Shown: positions 7,192 through 12,028 of the stretch, in pieces | Layout: each line of letters opens with the position of its first letter | Position numbering within the stretch: the first letter of the stretch is position 1 | NCBI GenBank assembly: GCA_003520545.1 | Contig: DOUP01000044.1 | Location: forward strand, 1 to 12,028 | Source of the DNA: Maritimibacter sp. | GTDB taxonomy: Bacteria > Pseudomonadota > Alphaproteobacteria > Rhodobacterales > Rhodobacteraceae | Direction: 5' to 3' | Length of the DNA stretch: 12,028 nt | The notes under the pieces: generated by a model | Databases searched by the model: none | Told to the model about the DNA's origin: nothing | What the model saw: only the letters and a program-made list of their open reading frames with translations | Position numbers and translations under genes: made by a program

Positions 7192-7860
7192 TCAATCGCG
7201 ATACCGGGCGGCCAGCCGCACCGGATCGGCCCCCGACAGGAACCGGACCTGTCGCCACAGGTTCCGAGCCCCCTGTCGCAGCCAGCCGCGCGCGTAGCGC
7301 GCCCAGGAGGTCGTCACATCGGCGTCCAACACACGTGCACGCGGCAAGGCGCGCACCAGCGCCACGTCCTCCATCAGGGGCATGTCCGGATATCCCCCCG
7401 CCGCCTCGTAGTCCCCACGCGGCACGAGCAACCCCTGGTCCCCGAAGGGCATCCCGCAGGACGCCCGCAGGTTGGCCCATCCCGCAACCCAGCGCGGGCC
7501 AAACCCCGTGGCCGCAAAGCGCAGCCGGAAATACCCCGGCCCGCCCCGCGCCAGGCCACGCTCCACCGCCTCGACCCAGCCGGGACCGAGCACGCAATCC
7601 GCATGGAGCACGAGAAGCCAATCCCCCGATGCCGCGGCACAGCCGCGTGCAAGCTGCCCGCCACGCCCCGGGGGACCGTCGATCCAGATCGCGCCGACCT
7701 CCTCCGCGATCACCCGCGTGGCATCCTGCGATCCGCCATCCGTCACCACGACCTCGCGCACTAATCCCGCCTCGACCCCCTCCATCAGGGCGATCAGGCA
7801 GGCGGGCAAAACGCCTTCCGCGTTCAGGGTCGGGATCACGATGGACAGAGGCGCGCGCAT
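7192..7860 (-). CDS. TIGR04283-type family 2 glycosyltransferase
   Basis: This 222-aa GT-A fold transferase has no membrane segment. Visible features are SIVIPTLNAE (6-15) at the nucleotide-sugar site, VTDGGSQD (39-46), PPGRGGQLARG (63-73), the metal-binding LHADC (85-89, His86/Asp88), PFGDQGLLV (138-146) and PLMEDVALVR (161-170). The GRGxQ, GDQG and LMED set marks the compact family known as rSAM/selenodomain-associated transferase 2 (TIGR04283), members of which have been linked to arsenosugar synthesis. The partner radical-SAM gene is not in this window. An AGGAG site (7875-7871) and a promoter at 7916-7887 support the start. The family is clear; the acceptor sugar and any arsenic role are inference. 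Confidence 0.85.
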   Translation of the reverse strand: MRAPLSIVIPTLNAEGVLPACLIALMEGVEAGLVREVVVTDGGSQDATRVIAEEVGAIWIDGPPGRGGQLARGCAAASGDWLLVLHADCVLGPGWVEAVERGLARGGPGYFRLRFAATGFGPRWVAGWANLRASCGMPFGDQGLLVPRGDYEAAGGYPDMPLMEDVALVRALPRARVLDADVTTSWARYARGWLRQGARNLWRQVRFLSGADPVRLAARYRD

Positions 7861-7886
7861 CTCGGGTTCTCTCCTGGCTTCAGACG

Positions 7887-7916
7887 CTTATATTAGCCCC
7901 AGGACCGAAAGGACAA
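7887..7916 (-). promoter_or_regulatory. Promoter of the glycosyltransferase-aminotransferase operon
   Basis: On the minus strand TTGTCC (7916-7911) and TATAAG (7892-7887) are 18 bp apart, followed by AGGAG (7875-7871) and the ATG at 7860. The -35 box overlaps the ribosome site region of the divergent ygfZ gene, so the two units may compete for the 60-bp gap. Confidence 0.45.
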
Positions 7917-7920
7917 ACAC

Positions 7921-8670
7921 ATGACAGGCGAAACCGACAACAGCCGCGTGGTGCTGCGCATCACCGGCGCCGACCGCACCCATTTCCTCCAGAACCTCGT
8001 GACCAACAACGTGGAACAGGACGGGCTGGTCTACTCCGCGCTCCTGACCCCCCAGGGCAAGTTCATCGCGGATTTCTTCACCCAGGACACCGGCGAAGCG
8101 ATCCTGCTCGACACGCACACCGACGCCGCCCCGGCCCTCGCCCAACGGCTCAAGATGTATAAACTGCGCGCCGATGTGCAGATCGAGGAGGCGGGCCTTC
8201 ACGTCATCCGGGGCTTGGGCGACACGCCCGAAGACGGCTTCACCGACCCGCGCGATCCAACCCTTGGCTGGCGCGCTTACCGGGACGCGCCCGGAGACGC
8301 GCCCCAGACCGATTGGGACGCGCTCCGCGTCGCCGCCTGCGTGCCCGAAGCCCCCGTGGACCTCACGCCCGACACCTTCATCCTGGAGGCCGGGTTCGAG
8401 CGGATGCAGGGCGTCGACTTCAAGAAAGGCTGCTACGTCGGTCAGGAAGTCACCGCCCGCATGAAGCACAAGACCGAGCTGCGCAAAGGCTACACCACCG
8501 TCACCGTCGAAGGTCCGGCCGAGCCGGGAACCGAGATCAGGACCGAGGACGACAAGCCCGCGGGCACGCTCCTGACCCGCGCCGGGGCCCGCGCGATCGC
8601 CTACCTGCGCTTCGACCGCGCCAAGGGGCCGCTCACCGCAGGGGACGCAAGCGTCTCGTGGGACGGCTAG
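7921..8670 (+). CDS. ygfZ: YgfZ/GcvT-domain folate-binding protein (Fe-S assembly)
   Basis: This 249-aa member of the tetrahydrofolate-dependent YgfZ/Iba57 family helps to assemble or repair particular iron-sulfur enzymes in the cytoplasm. The diagnostic motif KGCYVGQE (169-176, with the essential Cys171) is intact and is followed by VTARMKHKTELRKG, as in other bacterial members. Residues 8-55 (VVLRITGADRTHFLQNLVTNN onward) match the folate-binding N-terminus, and LTPQGKFIADFF (42-53) is also typical. The start has AAAGGA at 7908-7913, 7 nt before the ATG. It is divergent from the glycosyltransferase and overlaps the following kinase gene by 13 bp, so the two are probably translated together. 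Confidence 0.92.
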   Translation: MTGETDNSRVVLRITGADRTHFLQNLVTNNVEQDGLVYSALLTPQGKFIADFFTQDTGEAILLDTHTDAAPALAQRLKMYKLRADVQIEEAGLHVIRGLGDTPEDGFTDPRDPTLGWRAYRDAPGDAPQTDWDALRVAACVPEAPVDLTPDTFILEAGFERMQGVDFKKGCYVGQEVTARMKHKTELRKGYTTVTVEGPAEPGTEIRTEDDKPAGTLLTRAGARAIAYLRFDRAKGPLTAGDASVSWDG

Positions 8671-9464
8671 AGGAGCGCATCCTCGCGCTCACCGGCGACC
8701 GGGTGAGCGCCCTGCGTCCGCTCTCGGGCGGCGACCTTTCGGATGTCACCCTCGTCCACCTGCAAAGCGGTGCGCGCCTCGTGGCCAAGACCGGCCCGAT
8801 GGTGGACCGCGAAGCCCGGATGCTCGCCGCCATTGCCGACGCCGGAGCGCCCGCCCCCCGCGTCATCGCCACCGACAGCGATCTCCTGCTTCTCGAAGCC
8901 CTGGACGAGGCGCATCCGGGAGCCGGCTCCTGGGCCGCGACCGGCGAAGCGCTCGCCACGCTGCACGCCGCCACGGGCGATAACTACGGCTGGCCCGAGG
9001 ACTATACCTTCGGCCCGGTCGCCATTCCCAACGCGGCGCGAACCGACTGGCCCGATTTCTGGGCCGCCAACCGTCTCCTGTGCCACGCCCCTCACCTGCC
9101 CGGCGGCTTGGCCCCACGCATCGCCGATCTCTGCGAAAAACTCCCGGCGATCCTGCCACGGACCCCGCGCCCCGCCCTGCTCCACGGCGATCTCTGGTCC
9201 GGCAACCTGCTCTTCGGTCCCGCGCCCCGGGTCTGGTTCATCGACCCCGCCTGCTATTACGGCGACCCGGAGGTCGACCTCGCCATGCTCCACCTCTTTG
9301 GCCAACCCGGCGCCGGGTTCGCCAAAGCCTACGGCCCGCTCACGGACGGCTGGGAGGACCGCCGCGCGGTCTACACCCTCTGGCCCGCCCTCGTGCACCT
9401 GCGCCTCTTCGGCTCCGGCTACCGCGCACTCGTGGATCGCCTGCTCACATCCCTGGATGTCTGA
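8658..9464 (+). CDS. Fructosamine kinase family protein
   Basis: The product has 268 residues from a GTG start at 8658, which overlaps the ygfZ stop. There is no in-frame ATG nearby. A later GTG at 8703 would cut off residues normally present before the PLSGGDLS loop (21-28). The protein-kinase-like fold is visible: PLSGGDLSDV (ATP loop), LVAK with the ATP lysine (Lys44), RE pair in DREARML (50-56), the catalytic loop HGDLWSGN (176-183, Asp178, Asn183) and IDPACYYGDPEVDLAM (195-210), the family version of the DFG metal site. Fructosamine kinases phosphorylate ketoamines or ribulosamines formed on glycated proteins and so help to remove the sugar; bacterial members may act on small molecules. 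Coupling to ygfZ suggests a maintenance role. The family call is confident and the start is fairly so. Confidence 0.88.
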   Translation: MGRLEERILALTGDRVSALRPLSGGDLSDVTLVHLQSGARLVAKTGPMVDREARMLAAIADAGAPAPRVIATDSDLLLLEALDEAHPGAGSWAATGEALATLHAATGDNYGWPEDYTFGPVAIPNAARTDWPDFWAANRLLCHAPHLPGGLAPRIADLCEKLPAILPRTPRPALLHGDLWSGNLLFGPAPRVWFIDPACYYGDPEVDLAMLHLFGQPGAGFAKAYGPLTDGWEDRRAVYTLWPALVHLRLFGSGYRALVDRLLTSLDV

Positions 9465-9481
9465 CGCCCCGCCCCGGGCCA

Positions 9482-9568
9482 ATATCCTCTCTGGTTGCGA
9501 AATACCTTCGGGGGAGGAGCATCGCGTTTGCCTGCAAACGGGATGCGGAGGGGGCAGACAGCCCCCTC
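9482..9568 (-). repeat. Intergenic hairpin-plus-TATTT element, copy B
   Basis: Read on the minus strand: an 8-bp perfect stem with a 5-nt loop (9568-9548), a 7-bp stem CGTTTGC/GCAAACG (9540-9525), then CTCCTCCCCCGAAGGTATTT (9519-9500) and an ACCAGAGAGGATATT tail. The order hairpin, hairpin, CTCC core, TATTT and CAG-rich tail is the same as copy A at 5763-5845. It lies between the kinase stop and the efp terminator. Confidence 0.6.
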
Positions 9569-9618
9569 GGCCCCCGACCACCAGACGACTCCACGTCCGA
9601 TCGTGCGCCCGGAAATGC

Positions 9619-9646
9619 AAAAAAGGCCGGGATCACCCCGGCCTTT
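9619..9646 (-). terminator. Rho-independent terminator of efp
   Basis: A 10-bp perfect stem (AAAGGCCGGG 9622-9631 with CCCGGCCTTT 9637-9646) has a 5-nt loop. On the minus strand it ends in a run of six T. It lies 35 bp past the efp stop at 9681. The plus side also carries T-rich sequence, so it may work for both strands. Confidence 0.85.
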
Positions 9647-9680
9647 CGGTCTTTCACCAGCATGACGTTGCGTCAGGCAA

Positions 9681-10244
9681 TCAGGCCCGTTCGCTGTATT
9701 CCATGGTCTCGGTGTTCACCACGATCGCCTCGCCCTGGCCGACGAACGGCGGCACGGAGACCCGCACGCCATTGTCCAAAAGCGCCGGCTTGAAGCTGTT
9801 CGCAGCCGTCTGTCCCTTGACCACCGGCTCGGTCTCTTCGACCACGCAGGTGACCTTCTGCGGCAGCGTCGCGTTCAAGGCTTCGCTTTCGTAAAACTCC
9901 ACCACGATGGTCATACCGTCTTGCAAAAACGGGCGACGCTCGCCCAGGATTTCCGCCGGAAGCGCGACCTGGTCGAAGGTTTCCGTATCCATGAAATTCA
10001 GCATCCCATCGGATTCAAAGAGAAATTGCATGTCCTTTTGCTCCAGCCGGACACGTTCGACCTTGTCCGCGGAGCGAAACCGCTCGTTCAATTTGGAGCC
10101 GTTGCGCAGGTTGCGCATCTCGACCTGGGCAAAGGCGCCGCCCTTGCCGGGCTTCACGTGGTCGACCTTCACAGCGGCCCAGAGGCCGTCGTTATGTTCC
10201 AGGACATTGCCTGGACGAATCTCGTTTCCGTTGATTTTGGGCAT
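9681..10244 (-). CDS. efp: Translation elongation factor P
   Basis: The 187-aa product relieves ribosome stalling at consecutive prolines by binding between the P and E sites. Start at ATG 10244 (MPKINGNEIRPG) is chosen by family alignment from memory; longer in-frame readings would pass through the promoter. The three-domain length is exact. The tip loop HVKPGKGGAF (29-38) keeps Lys34 at the position modified by beta-lysylation in E. coli; Lys34 with its flanking KPGKG is intact, but no modification gene (epmA/epmB) is in the window. The C-terminal half has the EF-P pattern TDPxxKG-like TEPVVKGQTAANSFKPA and VPPFVGQGE. No clear Shine-Dalgarno sequence precedes the start. It is a single-gene unit with its own promoter (10315-10287) and terminator (9646-9619). 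Confidence 0.97.
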   Translation of the reverse strand: MPKINGNEIRPGNVLEHNDGLWAAVKVDHVKPGKGGAFAQVEMRNLRNGSKLNERFRSADKVERVRLEQKDMQFLFESDGMLNFMDTETFDQVALPAEILGERRPFLQDGMTIVVEFYESEALNATLPQKVTCVVEETEPVVKGQTAANSFKPALLDNGVRVSVPPFVGQGEAIVVNTETMEYSERA

Positions 10245-10286
10245 ATGGCGAAACCGTGGCAAAAGGTTGATGTGACGATGCCCGCA

Positions 10287-10315
10287 CCTATATCCGGGGC
10301 TTAGGAGTGGCGCAA
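10287..10315 (-). promoter_or_regulatory. Promoter of efp
   Basis: TTGCGC (10315-10310) and TATAGG (10292-10287) on the minus strand have a 17-bp spacer. This fits the alphaproteobacterial housekeeping consensus and gives a leader of about 35 nt. Confidence 0.55.
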
Positions 10316-10330
10316 GCAGACGAGATTTTG

Positions 10331-10376
10331 TGTGACTTCGCGAAGGGCCATGCGCTATATGCATGGCTGACATGCA
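10331..10376 (+). promoter_or_regulatory. Promoter/operator region of the 106-aa gene with two palindromes
   Basis: A perfect 10-bp palindrome CTTCGCGAAG (10336-10345) and an inverted repeat TGCATG-N5-CATGCA (10360-10376) flank or overlap a -10-like TATATG (10356-10361). A poor -35 (TGTGAC, 10331-10336) is the best I can place. The inverted repeat would cover the transcription start, as an operator does. The motifs are clear, but the promoter assignment is tentative. Confidence 0.4.
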
Positions 10377-10379
10377 ATA

Positions 10380-10474
10380 GGTCCAATACCGAATCGCGTG
10401 CGAAAGCGCATATTGGCCCTCACGCCAGCAAGCGCAAGATACAAACCGCCCAGTGTCTGGGGCGGATCTTGTGC
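10380..10474 (+). promoter_or_regulatory. Structured 5' leader of the 106-aa gene
   Basis: Two stem-loops lie upstream of the AAGGA ribosome site (10488-10492). Stem I pairs GGTCCAATA (10380-10388) with TATTGGCCC (10411-10419), with one mismatch and an inner TGCG-AAAG-CGCA hairpin. Stem II pairs GCGCAAGAT (10432-10440) and CCGCCC (10446-10451) with GGGCGG (10460-10465) and ATCTTGTGC (10466-10474), with one mismatch and an ACAAA bulge (10441-10445). Stem II ends 13 nt before the ribosome site and has no T-run, so it is not a terminator. Confidence 0.5.
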
Positions 10475-10498
10475 TGAGAAACAAAACAAGGACTGGGA

Positions 10499-10819
10499 AT
10501 GCTCGATAACGTCGACGGTACTGCCTTCAATCACGAACAAGGAAACAGGGCCCGCAAGCTCTTCGCTGCTGTGGTCCTCGCTGCCCTCGATGACGCTATC
10601 GCGGATGACAAGAAGTACGGAAACGGCCCCGAACAGATCGCCCGCTGGGCGCGCTCTCGCGATGGCCGTGAAGTTCTGTCCTGCGCCGGGATCGACCCCA
10701 ACGAACGGGTCGTGAACGGTCTGATGGAATTCGTCGGCAAGGGTGTGCGCACCTCTGTCGCTCTGTCCCGTGAGGAAAGTGAGCGTCGTCACGCAGCCGA
10801 AGCGGCAGAAGCCGCGTAA
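10499..10819 (+). CDS. Conserved small Rhodobacterales protein (DUF6280-like)
   Basis: The 106-aa product starts at ATG 10499, 6 nt after AAGGA. I recognise it from memory as the small, very strongly conserved protein of Rhodobacterales (DUF6280-like); this should be treated as likely, not proven. It has no signal peptide and no membrane span. Residues 15-38 (GNRARKLFAAVVLAALDDAI) form a probable amphipathic helix. A basic segment QIARWARSRDGREVL (46-60), one Cys (62) and GIDPNERVVNG (64-74) follow, and the C-terminus is a charged helix ending in an Ala/Glu repeat (91-106). The mix of basic helices suggests a nucleic-acid or protein-binding adaptor, but no function is known to me. It has a long structured leader and its own terminator, so it is a single-gene unit. 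Confidence 0.85.
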   Translation: MLDNVDGTAFNHEQGNRARKLFAAVVLAALDDAIADDKKYGNGPEQIARWARSRDGREVLSCAGIDPNERVVNGLMEFVGKGVRTSVALSREESERRHAAEAAEAA

Positions 10820-10841
10820 CTGCGAAGAAACCAGGATTAGG

Positions 10842-10872
10842 AAAAGGGCGTGCCACGGGGCGCGCCTTTTTT
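10842..10872 (+). terminator. Rho-independent terminator of the 106-aa gene
   Basis: A 12-bp stem with one bulged G and one G-T pair (AAAAGG 10842-10847 and CGTGCC 10849-10854 with GGCGCG 10859-10864 and CCTTTT 10865-10870) ends in six T. It lies 22 bp past the stop. On the opposite strand it ends in CCCTTTTCC, so it may also end the convergent arsR-arsC transcript, whose stop is only 17 bp away. Confidence 0.75.
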
Positions 10873-10888
10873 CGTTCGGGTGGTTGGC

Positions 10889-11731
10889 TCAGGCAGGCGT
10901 CTCGCCCCCCATCTTGCCAATCGCATCCACCTCGCGTTTCAAGGACAGCCACCCAAGGCTCTCCATCGGCAGGCTCGCAAAGGCCGTCAGCCGATTGCGC
11001 AACATCCGGTAGCTCTCGACAAAGGCCAGCCGCCGCTCCGCCTCGTTCCCCGTCGCGATCACCGGATCGGGCAGCCCCCAATGCGCGCTGATCGGCTGGC
11101 CGGGCCACACCGGACAGGGTTCCGACGCCGCCCTGTCGCAAACCGTGAACACGAAATCCATGCGCGGCGCCTCGGCCCCTTCGAACTCACCCCATGACTT
11201 GGACCGCAGCCCCGAAACGTCGTGGCCGAGGTTGCGCAACAGCTCCAGGGTATAGGGATGCGGCCCCCCGCGCGGGTCGGACCCGGCGGAATAGGCACGA
11301 AACCGGTCTCCTGCCTCCGCGTTCAGGATCACCTCTGCCATCAGGGACCGGGCGGAATTGCCCGAGCACAGGAAAAGCACGTTCTTGCGTTCGCTCATCA
11401 GGAACCCCTCCATCCGGGCCTGCGGGTCCGGCGCACAAACCTCCGGCTGCCCACCACAACAGGTCTCGGTCAGAAACACCGCCAGCGCCTGCGCCGCCTC
11501 GATCCGCGCGAAATAGCGGATCACCCGCCCCTCGCGTCGATTGGTGACCAGCCCGGCCTGAACAAGCTGCCCGAGATGCGAGGACAGCGTGTTCTGACGC
11601 GCGCCCAGCGCCTCGGCCAGCCCGCCCGCCGCCATCCCATCGGGTCCGGCCTCGACAAGACGGCGAAAGGCGGCGAGCCGGATGTCCTGGCTCAGGGCGG
11701 AGAAGGCGGAAAGGGCAGTTTTCTGATCCAT
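10889..11731 (-). CDS. ArsR regulator fused to thioredoxin-type arsenate reductase ArsC
   Basis: The product is 280 aa from ATG 11731. Residues 1-90 are an ArsR/SmtB winged-helix repressor: FSALSQDIRLAAFRRLVEAG (10-29), recognition helix around ARQNTLSSHLGQL (44-56) and wing RREGRVIRYF (65-74). CCGGQPEVC (91-99) is an arsenite-sensing cysteine set, similar in placement to that of Acidithiobacillus ferrooxidans ArsR. Residues 113-255 are a low-molecular-weight phosphatase-like ArsC: catalytic loop CSGNSARS (122-129, Cys122, Arg128), then Cys198 and Cys206 in VCDRAASEPCP, and HWGLPDP (217-223). The three cysteines match the relay of pI258-type arsenate reductases, which reduce arsenate with thioredoxin. 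An upstream in-frame GTG (11761) is rejected because it sits between promoter elements. No arsenite exporter gene is nearby. The promoter is autoregulated by appearance. The annotation as one fused gene is confident. Confidence 0.92.
   Translation of the reverse strand: MDQKTALSAFSALSQDIRLAAFRRLVEAGPDGMAAGGLAEALGARQNTLSSHLGQLVQAGLVTNRREGRVIRYFARIEAAQALAVFLTETCCGGQPEVCAPDPQARMEGFLMSERKNVLFLCSGNSARSLMAEVILNAEAGDRFRAYSAGSDPRGGPHPYTLELLRNLGHDVSGLRSKSWGEFEGAEAPRMDFVFTVCDRAASEPCPVWPGQPISAHWGLPDPVIATGNEAERRLAFVESYRMLRNRLTAFASLPMESLGWLSLKREVDAIGKMGGETPA
11396..11411 (-). promoter_or_regulatory. Internal ribosome binding site for a free-standing ArsC
   Basis: Within the fused gene, GGAGGGG (11411-11405) stands 6 nt before an in-frame ATG (11398-11396, Met112). 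This ATG begins MSERKNVLFLCSGNS, which is exactly where an unfused ArsC would start. The spacing and sequence are those of a strong Shine-Dalgarno site. Confidence 0.55.
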
Positions 11732-11734
11732 ATT

Positions 11735-11768
11735 TCGATATATCCCGATATTTCGACACACCTGTCAA
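11735..11768 (-). promoter_or_regulatory. Promoter and ArsR operator of the fused gene
   Basis: On the minus strand a perfect -35 TTGACA (11768-11763) and a -10 GATATA (11744-11739) are 18 bp apart. RNA would start next to the ATG at 11731, giving a leaderless message; no Shine-Dalgarno sequence is present. A palindrome with 9-bp arms and one mismatch (TCGATATAT-CCCG-ATATTTCGA, 11735-11756) covers the -10 and most of the spacer. ATATTTCGA is also repeated directly (11730-11738 and 11748-11756). This is a typical place for an ArsR operator. Confidence 0.7.
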
Positions 11769-11816
11769 CGATTCTTAACAGCCCCTCACCGCACGCTGCG
11801 TTAATCACGGCAAAGC

Positions 11817-11860
11817 TGCACAATCGTATGCACGCGCTGTGCACACCCTGTGCACGCATG
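11817..11860. repeat. Helically spaced TGCAC repeats
   Basis: TGCAC occurs at 11817, 11829, 11840 and 11851, with spacings of 12, 11 and 11 bp. The last three are near-copies of an 11-bp unit (TGCACGCGCTG, TGCACACCCTG, TGCACGCATGT), and TGTGCACA (11838-11845) is a perfect palindrome. They lie in the 232-bp gap between the arsR-arsC and cobQ starts, where I see no other gene. Confidence 0.6.
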
Positions 11861-11963
11861 TCAGACAGCCGCTCAGCCCTTCTTCCCAAGGATAAACGCC
11901 CCGCACGCGCCCCGGGACCGCTTCCCCCTTCCCCTCCACCGCACGGCGCGGTAACGGAGACCC

Positions 11964-12028
11964 ATGACAAAGGCGGTGATGATCCAGGGCGCAGGCTCGA
12001 ACGTGGGGAAATCGTTGATCGTGGCAGG
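11964..12028 (+). CDS. cobQ: Cobyric acid synthase CobQ (5' end only)
   Basis: Only 21 codons and 2 bases are present before the right edge. The start has GGAGA at 11956-11960, 3 nt before the ATG. The protein begins MTKAVMIQGAGSNVGKSLIVAG, which carries the P-loop GAGSNVGKS (9-17) of the CobQ/CobB amidotransferase family; the very short lead-in before IQG.GSNVGKS is characteristic of CobQ. CobQ amidates four side chains of adenosylcobyrinic acid a,c-diamide in cobalamin synthesis. No cobalamin riboswitch core is visible upstream. The short length limits certainty, but the match is strong. Confidence 0.82.
   Translation, partial: MTKAVMIQGAGSNVGKSLIVA

Noticed and set aside
10355..10792. Minus-strand frame of 145 codons opposite the 106-aa gene
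   Set aside because: It runs across the palindromes and leader stems, has no ribosome site that I can see, and the plus-strand protein is the recognised one.
11732..11761. Upstream GTG start for the ArsR-ArsC gene
   Set aside because: The GTG at 11761 lies between the -35 and -10 boxes and inside the region of the operator, so it would not be transcribed from this promoter; ArsR homologues start at the ATG 11731 position.
11762..11963. Cobalamin riboswitch upstream of cobQ
   Set aside because: I looked for the B12-box (GCCACTG-like) and the associated helices and found none on the plus strand.

Overview
The window looks like a chromosomal segment from a marine-type alphaproteobacterium of the Rhodobacteraceae/Roseobacter group. 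The grounds are high GC, TTGNNN-type -35 boxes, a small Rhodobacterales-type protein (DUF6280-like, recalled from memory), and two copies of a hairpin-plus-TATTT intergenic element that I associate with this family. Most of it is ordinary core genome with short intergenic gaps. I see no prophage, IS element, CRISPR array, tRNA or rRNA.

Layout from left to right. (1) A DUF389 membrane protein, running off the left edge on the minus strand, is divergent from an inositol-monophosphatase family gene (suhB). (2) A 63-aa Flp-pilin-like single-span protein on the plus strand converges with a rhomboid protease. A FadL/PorV-like outer-membrane barrel lies upstream of the rhomboid gene on the same strand. 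(3) A HisC-like aminotransferase is translationally coupled to a tandem-SH3 protein. (4) A serine/alanine-glyoxylate-type aminotransferase follows on the minus strand, with a TIGR04283-type glycosyltransferase upstream in the same probable operon. (5) Divergent from these, ygfZ overlaps a fructosamine-kinase family gene that starts at GTG. (6) efp on the minus strand has a clear terminator and promoter. Divergent from it is a 106-aa conserved protein with a structured leader of about 130 nt. (7) An ArsR regulator fused to a thioredoxin-type ArsC arsenate reductase lies on the minus strand, followed by the first 21 codons of cobyric acid synthase (cobQ) on the plus strand.

The most interesting part is the right end. 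The arsR-arsC fusion has a palindromic operator lying over its own promoter and seems to produce a leaderless mRNA. Inside the fused gene, a perfect Shine-Dalgarno sequence stands in front of the Met that would begin a free-standing ArsC, so the gene may make two products. Between this gene and cobQ there is a set of TGCAC repeats spaced 11-12 bp apart. The structured leader of the 106-aa gene and the two related intergenic elements are the other candidates for undescribed function. I found no clear multi-gene novel system.
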